From NCBI GenBank assembly GCA_900542555.1, contig UQNU01000018.1, positions 1-34,181 on the forward strand: a stretch of DNA of 34,181 nucleotides, written 5' to 3'. This document shows positions 25,394 to 33,014 of the stretch, one piece after another. A program made the position numbers and the translations under genes. Below the pieces are notes generated by a model, which saw only the letters and a list, made by a program, of their open reading frames with translations, was not told the DNA's origin and searched no databases. Positions within the stretch are counted from its first letter, which is position 1; every line of letters begins with the position of its first letter. The stretch is from an uncultured Collinsella sp. Lineage in GTDB: Bacteria; Actinomycetota; Coriobacteriia; Coriobacteriales; Coriobacteriaceae.

Positions 25394-25460
25394 GGGTGGG
25401 TCCTTTCGAGGCGAAGACGGGTGGGCGAAGTGTTGCAGTCCGGATGGACGCTCGGTTTGA

Positions 25461-26510
25461 TTAGAGGAACATCATGAACAGCTTGGCCATGACAAAGCTG
25501 ATGAGTCCGCAGGCGGGGAAGGTGAAGAACCAGGTGAACATCATGTCCTTGACGACGCCGAAGTTGATGGCCGAGAGGCGCTTGACGGCACCGACGCCCA
25601 TGATGGCGCAGGTCTTGATGTGTGTGGAGGACACGGGGATGCCGGTAAGGGTGGCAAGCAGCAGGTTCGCGGCGCCCGCGAGGTCGGCGGAGAAGCCCTG
25701 ATACTTCTCGAGTTTAACCATGCTCTGGCCGACGGACTTGATGATGCGCTCGCCGCCCACGCTGGTGCCGATACCCATGGTGGCCGAGCACAGCAGCATA
25801 ATCCAGATGGGGATGCCGGCATCGCCGACGCTGGTCTGGCCGTTTGCGAAGGCCACGCCTAAAAAGAGCACACCGATGAACTTCTGTCCATCCTGCGCGC
25901 CGTGCATAAAGCTCATGGCCGCGGCACTCGCGATCTGAGCGTATTTAAAGAAGACGTTGGCACGTCGCCTGTTGGCGGCGGCAAACAGAATCGAGACGAG
26001 TTTGCACAGGATCCAGCCCATGACAAAGCCCAGACCGATGGAGAGCGCCAGGCCGTAGATGACCTTCATCCATTCGTGGACGTTGACGCTGCTCGCGCCG
26101 CCGAGGGCGATAGCGGCACCGGTCAGGCCGGCGATAAGGCTGTGGCTTTGCGAGGTGGGGATACCAAAACGCGACGCTGTGGCGCCGTAGACGACGATGG
26201 AGAACAGCGCCGCGCAGAGGCACGCGAGCGCCATGGTGCTGTTTCCGCCAAAGTCGACGATATGTGAGATGGTGTTGGCGACGCTCGCGTTAAAGTGCGT
26301 CATGATGAGCACGCCGAGGAAGTTGAATGCGGCGCTCATGAGAATGGCGGCGCGGGCGGGCATGCAACGCGTAGTGACGCAGGTCGCGATGGCGTTGGGC
26401 GCGTCGGTCCATCCATTGACGAAGATGGCGCCCAACGCGAGGATCACGGTGACGGCAAGGACTGGGTTCGACACAATTTGGCCGAGGAAGGTTGAGAACG
26501 TTACGTCCAT
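25461..26510 (-). CDS. pit: Inorganic phosphate transporter, Pit family
   Basis: Pit proteins import metal-phosphate complexes driven by the ion gradient, at lower affinity than Pst. The 349-aa protein has about ten membrane helices and the duplicated PiT signatures: NGWTDAPNAIATCV near the N-terminus with PTSQSHSLIAGLTGA, and HGAQDGQKFIGV with PVSSTHIKTCAIMGVG in the second half. The ribosome site before the ATG is weak. With the downstream DUF47 gene it forms a two-gene unit. The window thus encodes both high- and low-affinity phosphate uptake. Confidence 0.94.
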   Translation of the reverse strand: MDVTFSTFLGQIVSNPVLAVTVILALGAIFVNGWTDAPNAIATCVTTRCMPARAAILMSAAFNFLGVLIMTHFNASVANTISHIVDFGGNSTMALACLCAALFSIVVYGATASRFGIPTSQSHSLIAGLTGAAIALGGASSVNVHEWMKVIYGLALSIGLGFVMGWILCKLVSILFAAANRRRANVFFKYAQIASAAAMSFMHGAQDGQKFIGVLFLGVAFANGQTSVGDAGIPIWIMLLCSATMGIGTSVGGERIIKSVGQSMVKLEKYQGFSADLAGAANLLLATLTGIPVSSTHIKTCAIMGVGAVKRLSAINFGVVKDMMFTWFFTFPACGLISFVMAKLFMMFL

Positions 26511-26760
26511 ATATGGGCTTTCTCGAAGTTTGCAGACACGTTACAAAAACATGATAAATCGTATCACCTCCTGTGGGTTTCTTTACCGAGTTCTGATGGG
26601 AGAAGTGAACTTTTTGGCACTAAAATTGAATATTAGCCCTGTTGACCGCGGGTGTTCTTTTTGCTAACACGCCATGCGGACACGTGCGATTACTACGACA
26701 CTCCAAAACCACAGTCTGTTCGCTTTACAACATGCAAACATGCGTTCGATAATAGGAGGC
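26511..26760. promoter_or_regulatory. Divergent regulatory region between pit and the 26761 gene
   Basis: This 250-bp A/T-richer gap separates divergent genes. An inverted repeat TGATA-N5-TATCA lies at 26552-26566, in the pit leader. On +, TTGACC (26642-26647) and TAACAC (26665-26670) are 17 bp apart with a TGC extension of the -10, a fair promoter for the rightward gene. A single GTTCAC half-site (reverse strand) is not enough to call a Pho box. No small gene is seen. Confidence 0.45.
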
Positions 26761-27099
26761 ATGGAATATCGACAGACAGATGGCAAAACTCGGCGCGTGC
26801 ACAAGCAGTATGTGGACGTCGTGGCTCGCATCCTCGCGGGCGGACAGGTCGTGCCGGTCACCGTCTGCTGGGTCGACGGTCGTTGCTTTACGATTGACGA
26901 GATTGTCTCGACCACTGGGTTTGGCCTGACGGTTCACGGCATCCGTACGGCAACCTATAAGGTGCGTTTTGGCGGGCACGCGACCGAGTTGTATCTGGAG
27001 GACCAGACGCGCGAACGACCAGATGGTTCGCAGGCCCATCTGATGCGTTGGTGGGTGTGGGCATTCGACCGTACGCTCGAGGGCGAGCGCCGTGGGTAA
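26761..27099 (+). CDS. Small uncharacterised beta-rich protein
   Basis: I do not recognise this protein firmly. It is 112 aa from ATG 26761, soluble, without signal or membrane segment. Predicted strands include VVPVTVCWVDGRCFTIDEIV, TVHGIRTATYKVRFGG and ATELYLEDQ, ending in an aromatic QAHLMRWWVWAFDR. The pattern of a domain that binds or displays a small nucleotide-like or peptide motif is suggested but not shown. AGGAGG ends only one base before the ATG, which is too close; ATG 26740 is an alternative start but has no ribosome site. A promoter near 26642-26670 would serve it. Confidence 0.6.
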   Translation: MEYRQTDGKTRRVHKQYVDVVARILAGGQVVPVTVCWVDGRCFTIDEIVSTTGFGLTVHGIRTATYKVRFGGHATELYLEDQTRERPDGSQAHLMRWWVWAFDRTLEGERRG

Positions 27100-27182
27100 G
27101 GACGTACGGCATTCGGGTACAATGACAGGAATCTTGTCACCTGCTGCGCCGTCTTTCACGGCACTTTTTGAAAGGACGAAGT
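27100..27182 (+). promoter_or_regulatory. Leader of the Bax-inhibitor gene with -10 box and small hairpins
   Basis: TACAAT at 27118-27123, preceded by GGG, is a likely -10 box without a clear -35. TGACA/TGTCA (about 27123-27139) forms a small stem. GCCGT-CTTTC-ACGGC (27148-27162) is followed by ACTTTTT, a short terminator-like hairpin directly before the AAAGGA ribosome site. It may weakly end the upstream gene or act as an attenuator. Confidence 0.35.
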
Positions 27183-27878
27183 ATGAACGATATCCAGGGC
27201 TATCAGAACGGCCCCATCGAGACCGGTGCAAGCCGTGCCAAGGAGATGTCGCCGCGCGCGTACAACCTTGTCATGTCTGCCCTGATCTTTTTGGGCTTTT
27301 GCGCCATGGGCGTCGGTGCTTACTTTACGAGCACCATGTCGTTTGCGCGCATGATGATGAGCGGCGCCGCTTTGCCGCTGGTCTTTGGCTCATTTATTTT
27401 GACCATCGTCGGCATGGTCATGATGTCGGCCGCTGCCAGCAAACAGTCCGTGGGCCTGTCACTCGTGGGCTACGTGGTCTTTGCGAGCACCTTTGGCCTG
27501 ACGGCGTCGTTTGGTCTTGCCAACTACGACCTGCCTACCATTAACACCGCCTTTATCGCCACCGCTGCTATCACCTTTGTCTTTGGTGCGCTGGGCGTGA
27601 CCTTCCCCAAGTTCTTCCAGCGTGTGTATGGCATTGGTTTTGGCATCCTGCTTGCCACGATTCTGGTCGAGATCGTGCTGATGTTCATGGGCGTTTCGCA
27701 GTCCATCACCGACCTGATCGTGATTGTGGTGTTCGCTGGCTTTATTGGCTACGACACCTATGTTGCCACGACGGTGCCGCCTACGCTGCCCAACGCCGTG
27801 CTCATGGCCTCTAACCTGTTCGTGGATATTATCAACGTGTTCCTGCGCATTTTGAACATCCTCGGCCGTCGCGACTAG
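27183..27878 (+). CDS. Bax inhibitor-1 (YccA/BI-1) family membrane protein
   Basis: The 231-aa protein has a short cytoplasmic N-terminus, about seven membrane helices and the family ending VDIINVFLRILNILGRR, with the IGYDTYVA block before it. Bacterial BI-1 members are pH-sensitive cation-leak or protease-associated proteins (YccA binds FtsH in E. coli); the role here is not known. The start is ATG 27183, six bases after AAAGGA; the TTG at 27168 is rejected. A strong terminator follows, so it appears to be a single-gene unit. Confidence 0.9.
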   Translation: MNDIQGYQNGPIETGASRAKEMSPRAYNLVMSALIFLGFCAMGVGAYFTSTMSFARMMMSGAALPLVFGSFILTIVGMVMMSAAASKQSVGLSLVGYVVFASTFGLTASFGLANYDLPTINTAFIATAAITFVFGALGVTFPKFFQRVYGIGFGILLATILVEIVLMFMGVSQSITDLIVIVVFAGFIGYDTYVATTVPPTLPNAVLMASNLFVDIINVFLRILNILGRRD

Positions 27879-27921
27879 TGGCAAATTGCGGCGGTGCTTG
27901 CCGTGCGTGTAAATCGATGCG

Positions 27922-27950
27922 AAAGGCGGTCCTTCGGGGCCGTCTTTTTT
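27922..27950 (+). terminator. UUCG-tetraloop terminator after the Bax-inhibitor gene
   Basis: An 11-bp stem (27922-27932 with 27937-27947, two G-U pairs) closed by TTCG is followed by a T run ending at 27950. It is a textbook intrinsic terminator on +. Confidence 0.93.
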
Positions 27951-28016
27951 GTGCGCGGCGGGGTATCATGGATGGGAAAAAGCCGATAGCGGCAGCGACA
28001 GGAAAGGTGGCCACGT

Positions 28017-29150
28017 ATGGCAGACGTCGACAACAGGAACCGTAACCGCAGGTCCAACCGAACGGGTCAGCCCAATCCCAAGCGCGAGGCGCGTGCCAAG
28101 GCCGCCGAGTGCCATGTGGCGGCTATGTCCGAGGCCTGCGCCAAGGACATCGAGCGTTCGCTTGCCGGCGTGTGCGAGTTCGATGGTATGCCTGCCGGTT
28201 TTGTCGCGGCGATGAAGGCCAAGGCCCAAGCGGCCGACGCTGTCGAGGAACAGGTTGCCGAGGAGTCTGAGGCCGCCGAGGCCGAGACCGCTGAGGTTGC
28301 GTCCGCCGAGACCGAGGTTACGGCCGAGCCTGCACCCACAGAGGAGGCCACGGAGACCGAGTCCGCGCCTGCCGCCGAGGAGCCCGCTCCGGTCCTGCCC
28401 GAGGTCACCGTGCTCGACGCCTCTGCCACGCAGGCCATTCTGGATAACGGCCGAGGCTACGCGCAATTCTGCGACATGGCTGTGCTCGCCTTTGCCTCGT
28501 TCACCAACCCGGGCGGCGGCTACATCCAGGGCTATCTGGGTCAGGAGGCCACGCTCTGTGCCGATTCGTACCTGTACAACGTGCTCGATAAACAGCGCAA
28601 ATGGTACGGCGAGAACCGTCGCCGCAACATCAACTGCGAGCTTTACCGCAACCGTGCGCTGGTGGTGCCTGCGGTGCGCTTCGACCGCAACCACGTGCAT
28701 GCGTATGCCGACGTGATCGTGGCCGCCGCGCCCAACGCCAAGCGCGCTCGCCAGGAGTATCGCGTGGGTGACGATGCCCTGCTGGACGCCCTGCGCGATC
28801 GCATCCGCTTTGTGCTTGCCATCTGCGACGAGCTGGGTCGCGAGAAGCTCGTGCTGGGCGCTTGGGGTTGCGACAACAACGGCTTTGACGCCGAGGCCGT
28901 GGCCGAGCTCTTCCGCAAGGAGCTCGCATCGGGCGACTTTAAGGTCAAGCAGGTCTTTTTTGCCGTGCCCTCTACGCGCTGGGACGAAGATTTTGCCAAG
29001 TTCGAGCACGTGCTGGCAAACTTCCCCGAGCGCAACGAGGAGTCCTATGCCCAGGTTGCCGCTCGCGCTGCGGCTGCCCGCGCCGCCGAGCAGGCCCAGG
29101 CTGCCGCCGAGGACGATGAAGACGATGACGATTGGCGCAAGTACCTGTAA
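28017..29150 (+). CDS. PARG-like TIGR02452 family protein with altered signature
   Basis: The 377-aa protein matches the TIGR02452 (DUF2263) group, relatives of bacterial poly(ADP-ribose) glycohydrolases with a macrodomain fold. The GGG loop is G166-G-G168 in SFTNPGGGYIQGYLGQEAT, and the later blocks NRRRNINCELYRNRALVVPAV and LVLGAWGCDNNGFD are typical. The canonical signature is GGG-x6-8-QEE. Here it is Q176-E177-A178, so the second glutamate, catalytic in the Thermomonospora enzyme, is replaced by alanine. A 55-residue Glu/Ala/Thr-rich insert (about 80-135) and an acidic end (EDDEDDDDWRKYL) are also unusual. GGAAAGGTGG precedes the ATG and TATCAT at about 27964-27969 may be its -10 box. It may bind rather than cleave ADP-ribose. 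Confidence 0.82.
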   Translation: MADVDNRNRNRRSNRTGQPNPKREARAKAAECHVAAMSEACAKDIERSLAGVCEFDGMPAGFVAAMKAKAQAADAVEEQVAEESEAAEAETAEVASAETEVTAEPAPTEEATETESAPAAEEPAPVLPEVTVLDASATQAILDNGRGYAQFCDMAVLAFASFTNPGGGYIQGYLGQEATLCADSYLYNVLDKQRKWYGENRRRNINCELYRNRALVVPAVRFDRNHVHAYADVIVAAAPNAKRARQEYRVGDDALLDALRDRIRFVLAICDELGREKLVLGAWGCDNNGFDAEAVAELFRKELASGDFKVKQVFFAVPSTRWDEDFAKFEHVLANFPERNEESYAQVAARAAAARAAEQAQAAAEDDEDDDDWRKYL

Positions 29151-29178
29151 TCGGTATGTGCTGACAGATAGGTCGATC

Positions 29179-29216
29179 CGGCGGGAGAGACTGCTCCCGC
29201 CGACTTTTTCTTTTTA
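29179..29216 (+). terminator. Intrinsic terminator after the PARG-like gene
   Basis: CGGCGGGAG (29179-29187) pairs with CTCCCGCCG (29194-29202) around a 6-nt loop, followed by AC and T-rich runs to about 29215. It is a strong + terminator. Confidence 0.92.
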
Positions 29217-29234
29217 CTAGAGGAAGGGCTTACG

Positions 29235-29894
29235 ATGAAAAACGTTCTGTGCTTTGGCGACAGCAATACCTACGGCTATGATCCGGCGGGCATGCGCGAC
29301 GGCACCGCGGTACGCTATGCGCACGATGTGCGCTGGTGCGGCGTGGCCCAGCGCGACCTGGGCGAGGGCTGGCACGTGATTGAGGAAGGCCTCAACGGCC
29401 GCACGACGGTACGCGACGACATGTGCCATCTGGACACTAATCTCAACGGCATCCGCGCGTTGCCGATGCTGCTCGAGGCTCATAAGCCGCTGGATGCGAT
29501 CGTGATTATGCTGGGCACCAACGACTGCAAGACGGTCTTTAGCGTGGGGGCTGCCGATATCGCTGACGGTGCCATGGCGCTGATTCGCACCGTCCGCGCG
29601 TTTCCCTGGACCGAAGCCGCGCCCTGCCCGCGTATTCTGCTGATGGCGCCTATCAAGATTAAACCGCAGATCGCCGATGTGTACATGACCGACTTTGACG
29701 AGCGCTCCGTCGAGGCCTCGGAGCATTTTGCCGAATACTATGCGTATGCTGCTAAACAGTTTGGCTGCGACTTTTTGAATGCCGCTGATTTTGCCGAGCC
29801 GGGCGATATCGATTATCTGCATATGATGCCCGAAAGCCACGAGAGCCTGGGCCACGCCGTGGCAGCCAAGCTCCAAGAGATGCTCGGAGAGTAG
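29235..29894 (+). CDS. SGNH/GDSL-family hydrolase
   Basis: The 219-aa protein is a serine esterase of the SGNH superfamily. Block I is CFGDSNTYGYD with nucleophile S10, block III is LGTNDCKT with GTND at 94-97, and the late DYLHMMPESH block would carry the catalytic Asp and His. There is no signal peptide, so it acts in the cytoplasm; related small esterases deacylate sugars or lipids. GGAAGG precedes the ATG. A hairpin at 29901-29945 follows immediately. The substrate cannot be predicted. Confidence 0.9.
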   Translation: MKNVLCFGDSNTYGYDPAGMRDGTAVRYAHDVRWCGVAQRDLGEGWHVIEEGLNGRTTVRDDMCHLDTNLNGIRALPMLLEAHKPLDAIVIMLGTNDCKTVFSVGAADIADGAMALIRTVRAFPWTEAAPCPRILLMAPIKIKPQIADVYMTDFDERSVEASEHFAEYYAYAAKQFGCDFLNAADFAEPGDIDYLHMMPESHESLGHAVAAKLQEMLGE

Positions 29895-29900
29895 CGCGAC

Positions 29901-29945
29901 CCCAAGCCACCGCAAAGGGGACGGGCGCCTTTGCGGTGGCTTGGG
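29901..29945. terminator. Long hairpin between convergent genes
   Basis: Perfect 18-bp arms (29901-29918 and 29928-29945) enclose a 9-nt loop between the SGNH gene (+) and thiD (-), so it can fold in either transcript. It has no T-tract on either strand. Its CCACCGCAA core recurs in the hairpin at 33849-33911. Confidence 0.7.
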
Positions 29946-29954
29946 CTGCGAATC

Positions 29955-30785
29955 TTAATACTGCCACATGTGGTTGACAGGGCCGGAGCCTTTGCCCATG
30001 TTCAGGCCGGCGGCCAGAGCGCCTGTCAGGTAGGCCTTGCCGGCGTTGACGGCATCGGCAAGATCCATGCCCTGGGCCAGCGCGCAGGCGATGGCGGACG
30101 AGAGCGTGCAGCCGGTGCCGTGCGTATTGTTGGTCTCGATACGCTTGTGACGGAACCACGTGGTGAGCGGATCGCCCAGATGGTTGCCCTCGTCATCGAG
30201 TGGCGCGGGTTCGGCCAGTACATCGTTGGCCTCGTTGACAAGATGCCCACCCTTAACGAGGGATGCGCAACCAAAGCGGCGGGTGAGGAGCATGGCAGCA
30301 TTTTGCTGTGTGCGCTCGGAGTCGACCTCGTAGTCGAGCAGGGCCATGGCCTCGGGAATATTGGGCGTGATAACCGTCGCCAGCGGGAACAGGCGTCGGG
30401 TGAGTGCCTCGGCGGCATCTTCGGCAATCAGCCGTGCGCCCGAGGTGGCTACCATGACGGGGTCGACGACGATATTTTGTGCGTCCCAGGCACTCAGGCG
30501 GTCGGCGATAACCTCGATAATCTCGGCAGAGGAAACCATGCCGATCTTGACGGCACTGGGGCGGATATCGTCAAAAACGGCATCGATTTGCGCCGCGACA
30601 ATATCCGGGGAGATGTTTTGCACGGCGGTGACACCGAGCGTGTTTTGTGCGGTTATGGCTGTGATGGCCGTCTCGGCATACAGGCGGTGCGCCGTGATGG
30701 TCTTGATGTCGGCCTGAATGCCGGCGCCGCCGCTGGAATCGGATCCCGCGATGGACAGGACGGCAGGTACCTTACTACGATCCAT
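29955..30785 (-). CDS. thiD: Hydroxymethylpyrimidine/phosphomethylpyrimidine kinase ThiD
   Basis: ThiD phosphorylates HMP and HMP-P to HMP-PP, the pyrimidine half of thiamine. The 276-aa ribokinase-fold protein has the N-terminal substrate loop SIAGSDSSGGAGIQADIKT, the metal/phosphate NIPEAMALL region, and the catalytic anion-hole NNTHGTGCTLSSAIAC. AAGGGAGC precedes the ATG. It lies downstream of thiC on the same strand, the enzyme that makes its substrate, but a hairpin and a TATAAT box in the gap suggest separate transcription. Confidence 0.95.
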   Translation of the reverse strand: MDRSKVPAVLSIAGSDSSGGAGIQADIKTITAHRLYAETAITAITAQNTLGVTAVQNISPDIVAAQIDAVFDDIRPSAVKIGMVSSAEIIEVIADRLSAWDAQNIVVDPVMVATSGARLIAEDAAEALTRRLFPLATVITPNIPEAMALLDYEVDSERTQQNAAMLLTRRFGCASLVKGGHLVNEANDVLAEPAPLDDEGNHLGDPLTTWFRHKRIETNNTHGTGCTLSSAIACALAQGMDLADAVNAGKAYLTGALAAGLNMGKGSGPVNHMWQY

Positions 30786-30969
30786 GTTCGCTCCCTTGTT
30801 CGGTCGGAATCAAATGGGTCTTTAAGCCAGCATTATAAAGATGCCCGGGCCGACTCTATGTCGAACCCGGGGGGGGGCGATGCAATCTTTACGCAAATGT
30901 AAGCAAATGTTCACACGTCAACAATTGACAGGCACCAGCTCGCCGTCAGAAGCGGCCGCGGCGACAGGG
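30786..30969 (-). promoter_or_regulatory. thiC-thiD gap: hairpin, thiD -10 box and phased repeats
   Basis: A stem-loop at 30844-30871 (CCCGGG arms with inner CGAC/GTCG) sits after thiC and is probably its terminator. TATAAT on the - strand (30832-30837) is a perfect -10 box for thiD, without a clear -35. Nine consecutive G occur at 30869-30877. On + GCAAATGT repeats at 30893-30900 and 30903-30910, exactly 10 bp apart, and GTCAA-CAA-TTGAC (30917-30929) forms a small dyad. A regulator site is possible. Confidence 0.5.
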
Positions 30970-32304
30970 CTAGTCCTCCATGCCGAGATCGATCGTCGTA
31001 CCCTCGAACACCTTGTTGACAGTGCGGACGGCGCACATCTTGCCGCACATGGTGCAGGTGCCCTCGGTGGCGGCGGGGGATTCCTCGTAGCGCTTCTTAC
31101 CGGTGACCGGGTCGAGAGCACACTTCCACATGGCATCCCAGTCGAGCTTGCGGCGTGCCTGGCCCATCTTGTCATCCATGTCGCGGGCGTGGGGCACCTT
31201 CTTGGCGATGTCGGCGGCGTGTGCGGCGATCTTGGTGGCCATGAGGCCATCGAGCACGTCCTGGGCGTTGGGCAGGCACAGGTGCTCGGCCGGCGTCACG
31301 TAGCACAGGAAGTCGGCACCGGAGCTGGCGGAGATGGCGCCGCCGATGGCAGCGGTGATGTGGTCGTAACCCACGCCGATATCGGTCACCAGCGGCCCGA
31401 GCACATAGAACGGGGCGTTGTGGCACAGGCGCTTCTGCAGTTTCATGTTGGCGGCGATTTCGTCGAGCGCCATGTGACCCGGGCCCTCGACCATGACCTG
31501 GACGCCGGCGGCCCAGGCGCGCTTGCACAGCTTGCCCAGCTCGATCATCTCGGCGGTCTCGGTGGCGTCGTTGGAGTCGTAGAGGCAGCCCGGGCGGCAG
31601 GAGTCGCCGAGCGAAATCGTCACGTCGTACTCGTGGCAAATCTCGAGCAACTCGTCGTAGAACTCATAGAACGGGTTCTCGTTGCCGGTGACCTCCATCC
31701 AGCCAAACAGCAGCGAGCCGCCGCGGCTGACGATGTTCATCAGGCGACCGGTCTCCTTAAAGGTCTTGGTGACCGACTTGTTGATGCCGCAGTGGATGGT
31801 CATAAAGTCCACGCCGTCCTCGGCGTGCGCGCGCACGACTTCGAACAGGTCGTCCTTGGTGAGCTTGACCAGCGGCTTTTCCATGTAGCCGATGGCGTCG
31901 TACATGGGGACGGTGCCTACCATGAGCGGCGTCTCGTCGATGAGCTGCTGGCGGAACTGGCGCGTCTTGCCCGAGTTGGAGAGGTCCATGATGGCGTCGG
32001 CTCCAAAGTCCTCGGCGATCTTGACCTTCTTCCATTCCTCGACGGCATCGGCCTTGTCGCCCGAGATGCCCAAGTTCACGTTGACCTTGGTGGACAGGCC
32101 TTCACCGACGCCAAAGGCGCGCATGCCTTTTTTGATGTGCACGATGTTGGCGGGAATGGCGATGCGGCCGTCGGCCACGCGCTCGCGGATGTACTCGGGG
32201 TCGCGATGCTCGCGCTCGGCGACTTCCTTCATCTGCGGCGTGATCTGCCCGGCACGGGCGAAGTCGATTTGCGTGACGAGCTTGGGCTCGGTCTGTGTGC
32301 TCAT
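30970..32304 (-). CDS. thiC: Phosphomethylpyrimidine synthase ThiC
   Basis: ThiC is a radical-SAM enzyme that rearranges aminoimidazole ribotide into HMP-P, the pyrimidine of thiamine. The 444-aa protein is the short form without the extra N-terminal domain. Its C-terminal iron-sulfur ligands are C417, C420 and C424 (CTMCGKMC, x2-x3 spacing, as in short-form enzymes). Other blocks are DLSNSGKTRQF, GTVPMYDAIGYMEK and VEGPGHMALDEIAANM. I chose ATG 32304, eight bases after AGGGAG; a longer frame to 32328 starts inside the riboswitch and is rejected. It is controlled by the TPP riboswitch just upstream. Confidence 0.95.
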   Translation of the reverse strand: MSTQTEPKLVTQIDFARAGQITPQMKEVAEREHRDPEYIRERVADGRIAIPANIVHIKKGMRAFGVGEGLSTKVNVNLGISGDKADAVEEWKKVKIAEDFGADAIMDLSNSGKTRQFRQQLIDETPLMVGTVPMYDAIGYMEKPLVKLTKDDLFEVVRAHAEDGVDFMTIHCGINKSVTKTFKETGRLMNIVSRGGSLLFGWMEVTGNENPFYEFYDELLEICHEYDVTISLGDSCRPGCLYDSNDATETAEMIELGKLCKRAWAAGVQVMVEGPGHMALDEIAANMKLQKRLCHNAPFYVLGPLVTDIGVGYDHITAAIGGAISASSGADFLCYVTPAEHLCLPNAQDVLDGLMATKIAAHAADIAKKVPHARDMDDKMGQARRKLDWDAMWKCALDPVTGKKRYEESPAATEGTCTMCGKMCAVRTVNKVFEGTTIDLGMED

Positions 32305-32311
32305 TGGCACG

Positions 32312-32405
32312 GCTCCCTTCGTTGGCATTACCCATATCAGGTTTGCGGGTCAGGGCGGGCGCGCCCAATCTCAGCCTGCCGTCCTGTCCTGCAAGCTCCC
32401 CGTTT
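32312..32405 (-). promoter_or_regulatory. TPP (THI-box) riboswitch upstream of thiC
   Basis: On the - strand the conserved elements occur in order: a GGGGAGC start (near 32402-32396), GGCTGAGAT, GCAAACCTGATATGGGTAATG, and GAAGGGA near 32320-32314. The last element overlaps the region of the thiC ribosome site, so ligand binding probably controls translation initiation. When thiamine pyrophosphate is bound, thiC expression falls. Confidence 0.95.
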
Positions 32406-32419
32406 ATGTAGTGGGCTCA

Positions 32420-32425
32420 AGTATA
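32420..32425 (-). promoter_or_regulatory. -10 box for the thiC riboswitch transcript
   Basis: TATACT on the - strand, just upstream of the riboswitch, fits a -10 box (5 of 6). A -35 (TTAGGC-like) is poor. The start site would fall about 10 bp before the first riboswitch stem. Confidence 0.5.
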
Positions 32426-32475
32426 GCTCGAATGGGTACGATTGGCCTAACGAGCGTGCCTGTGGGGAGGCGAAC

Positions 32476-32991
32476 ATGGAAGACAAGCATCTATATCGAG
32501 AGACACAATGGGACATATCGGCCGAGGAGGGCCGTGCGCACCATGGGTTGGTCGCGATTGGTTTTGCGGTGCTTGCCGTGCTGGTGATTGCCTTTTGTAT
32601 TTGGACGTTCGGCGGTCGTGGTGGCGCCACCTGGGGGTTTGAAGCCGACGAGGGCCTGCCGATTATGACCATGAAAGTTTCTGGTGGCAACACGGTTGCC
32701 GCACCGGGCGACTATTGGTATCCGCGCGACGAGTTTGTGCAGCTGCAGCTGAGTGGTGGGTCTATTCCTGGCGAGGAAATCGAACGCGTGACGTTTGATG
32801 AGGCACTCAAAATACTCATGGTGAAGCTCAAAGATCAGGGCGATGTGCCCACGACCATGGATATCGCTCTGACGGAGTGGCGTCTGGAACCTCCGTCGGG
32901 CGTTACGGTATCCGACGTAGAGCACGTTAAGATTACCTACCAAGATGGCTCGACGAGCGAGATTGCAAAGGCCGATGGCTTGGCGGAGTAA
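32476..32991 (+). CDS. Single-pass membrane protein of unknown function
   Basis: The 171-aa protein has a short charged N-terminus, one membrane helix at about 25-44, then an extracytoplasmic domain rich in beta-prone and acidic segments (GGNTVAAPGDYWYPRDEF, LTEWRLEPPSGVTVSDVEHV). I do not recognise the domain. GGGGAGG precedes ATG 32476. It diverges from thiC, and TACGAT near 32438 preceded by GGG may be its -10 box. The frame is open far upstream, but that part is a shadow of thiC. Confidence 0.75.
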   Translation: MEDKHLYRETQWDISAEEGRAHHGLVAIGFAVLAVLVIAFCIWTFGGRGGATWGFEADEGLPIMTMKVSGGNTVAAPGDYWYPRDEFVQLQLSGGSIPGEEIERVTFDEALKILMVKLKDQGDVPTTMDIALTEWRLEPPSGVTVSDVEHVKITYQDGSTSEIAKADGLAE

Positions 32992-33014
32992 TGGGGTGTT
33001 TGGAAACGGCGGGC

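Noticed and set aside
26600..26625. Possible Pho box upstream of pit
   Set aside because: Only one GTTCAC half-site is present on the reverse strand; no repeat at the required spacing.
32305..32328. Longer thiC start at 32328
   Set aside because: That ATG lies inside the conserved TPP riboswitch core; ATG 32304 has a correctly spaced AGGGAG.
30841..32475. Long + strand open frame reading into the 32476 gene
   Set aside because: It lies opposite thiC, whose protein is unmistakable; the translation is low-information, and a proper ribosome site and ATG occur at 32476.
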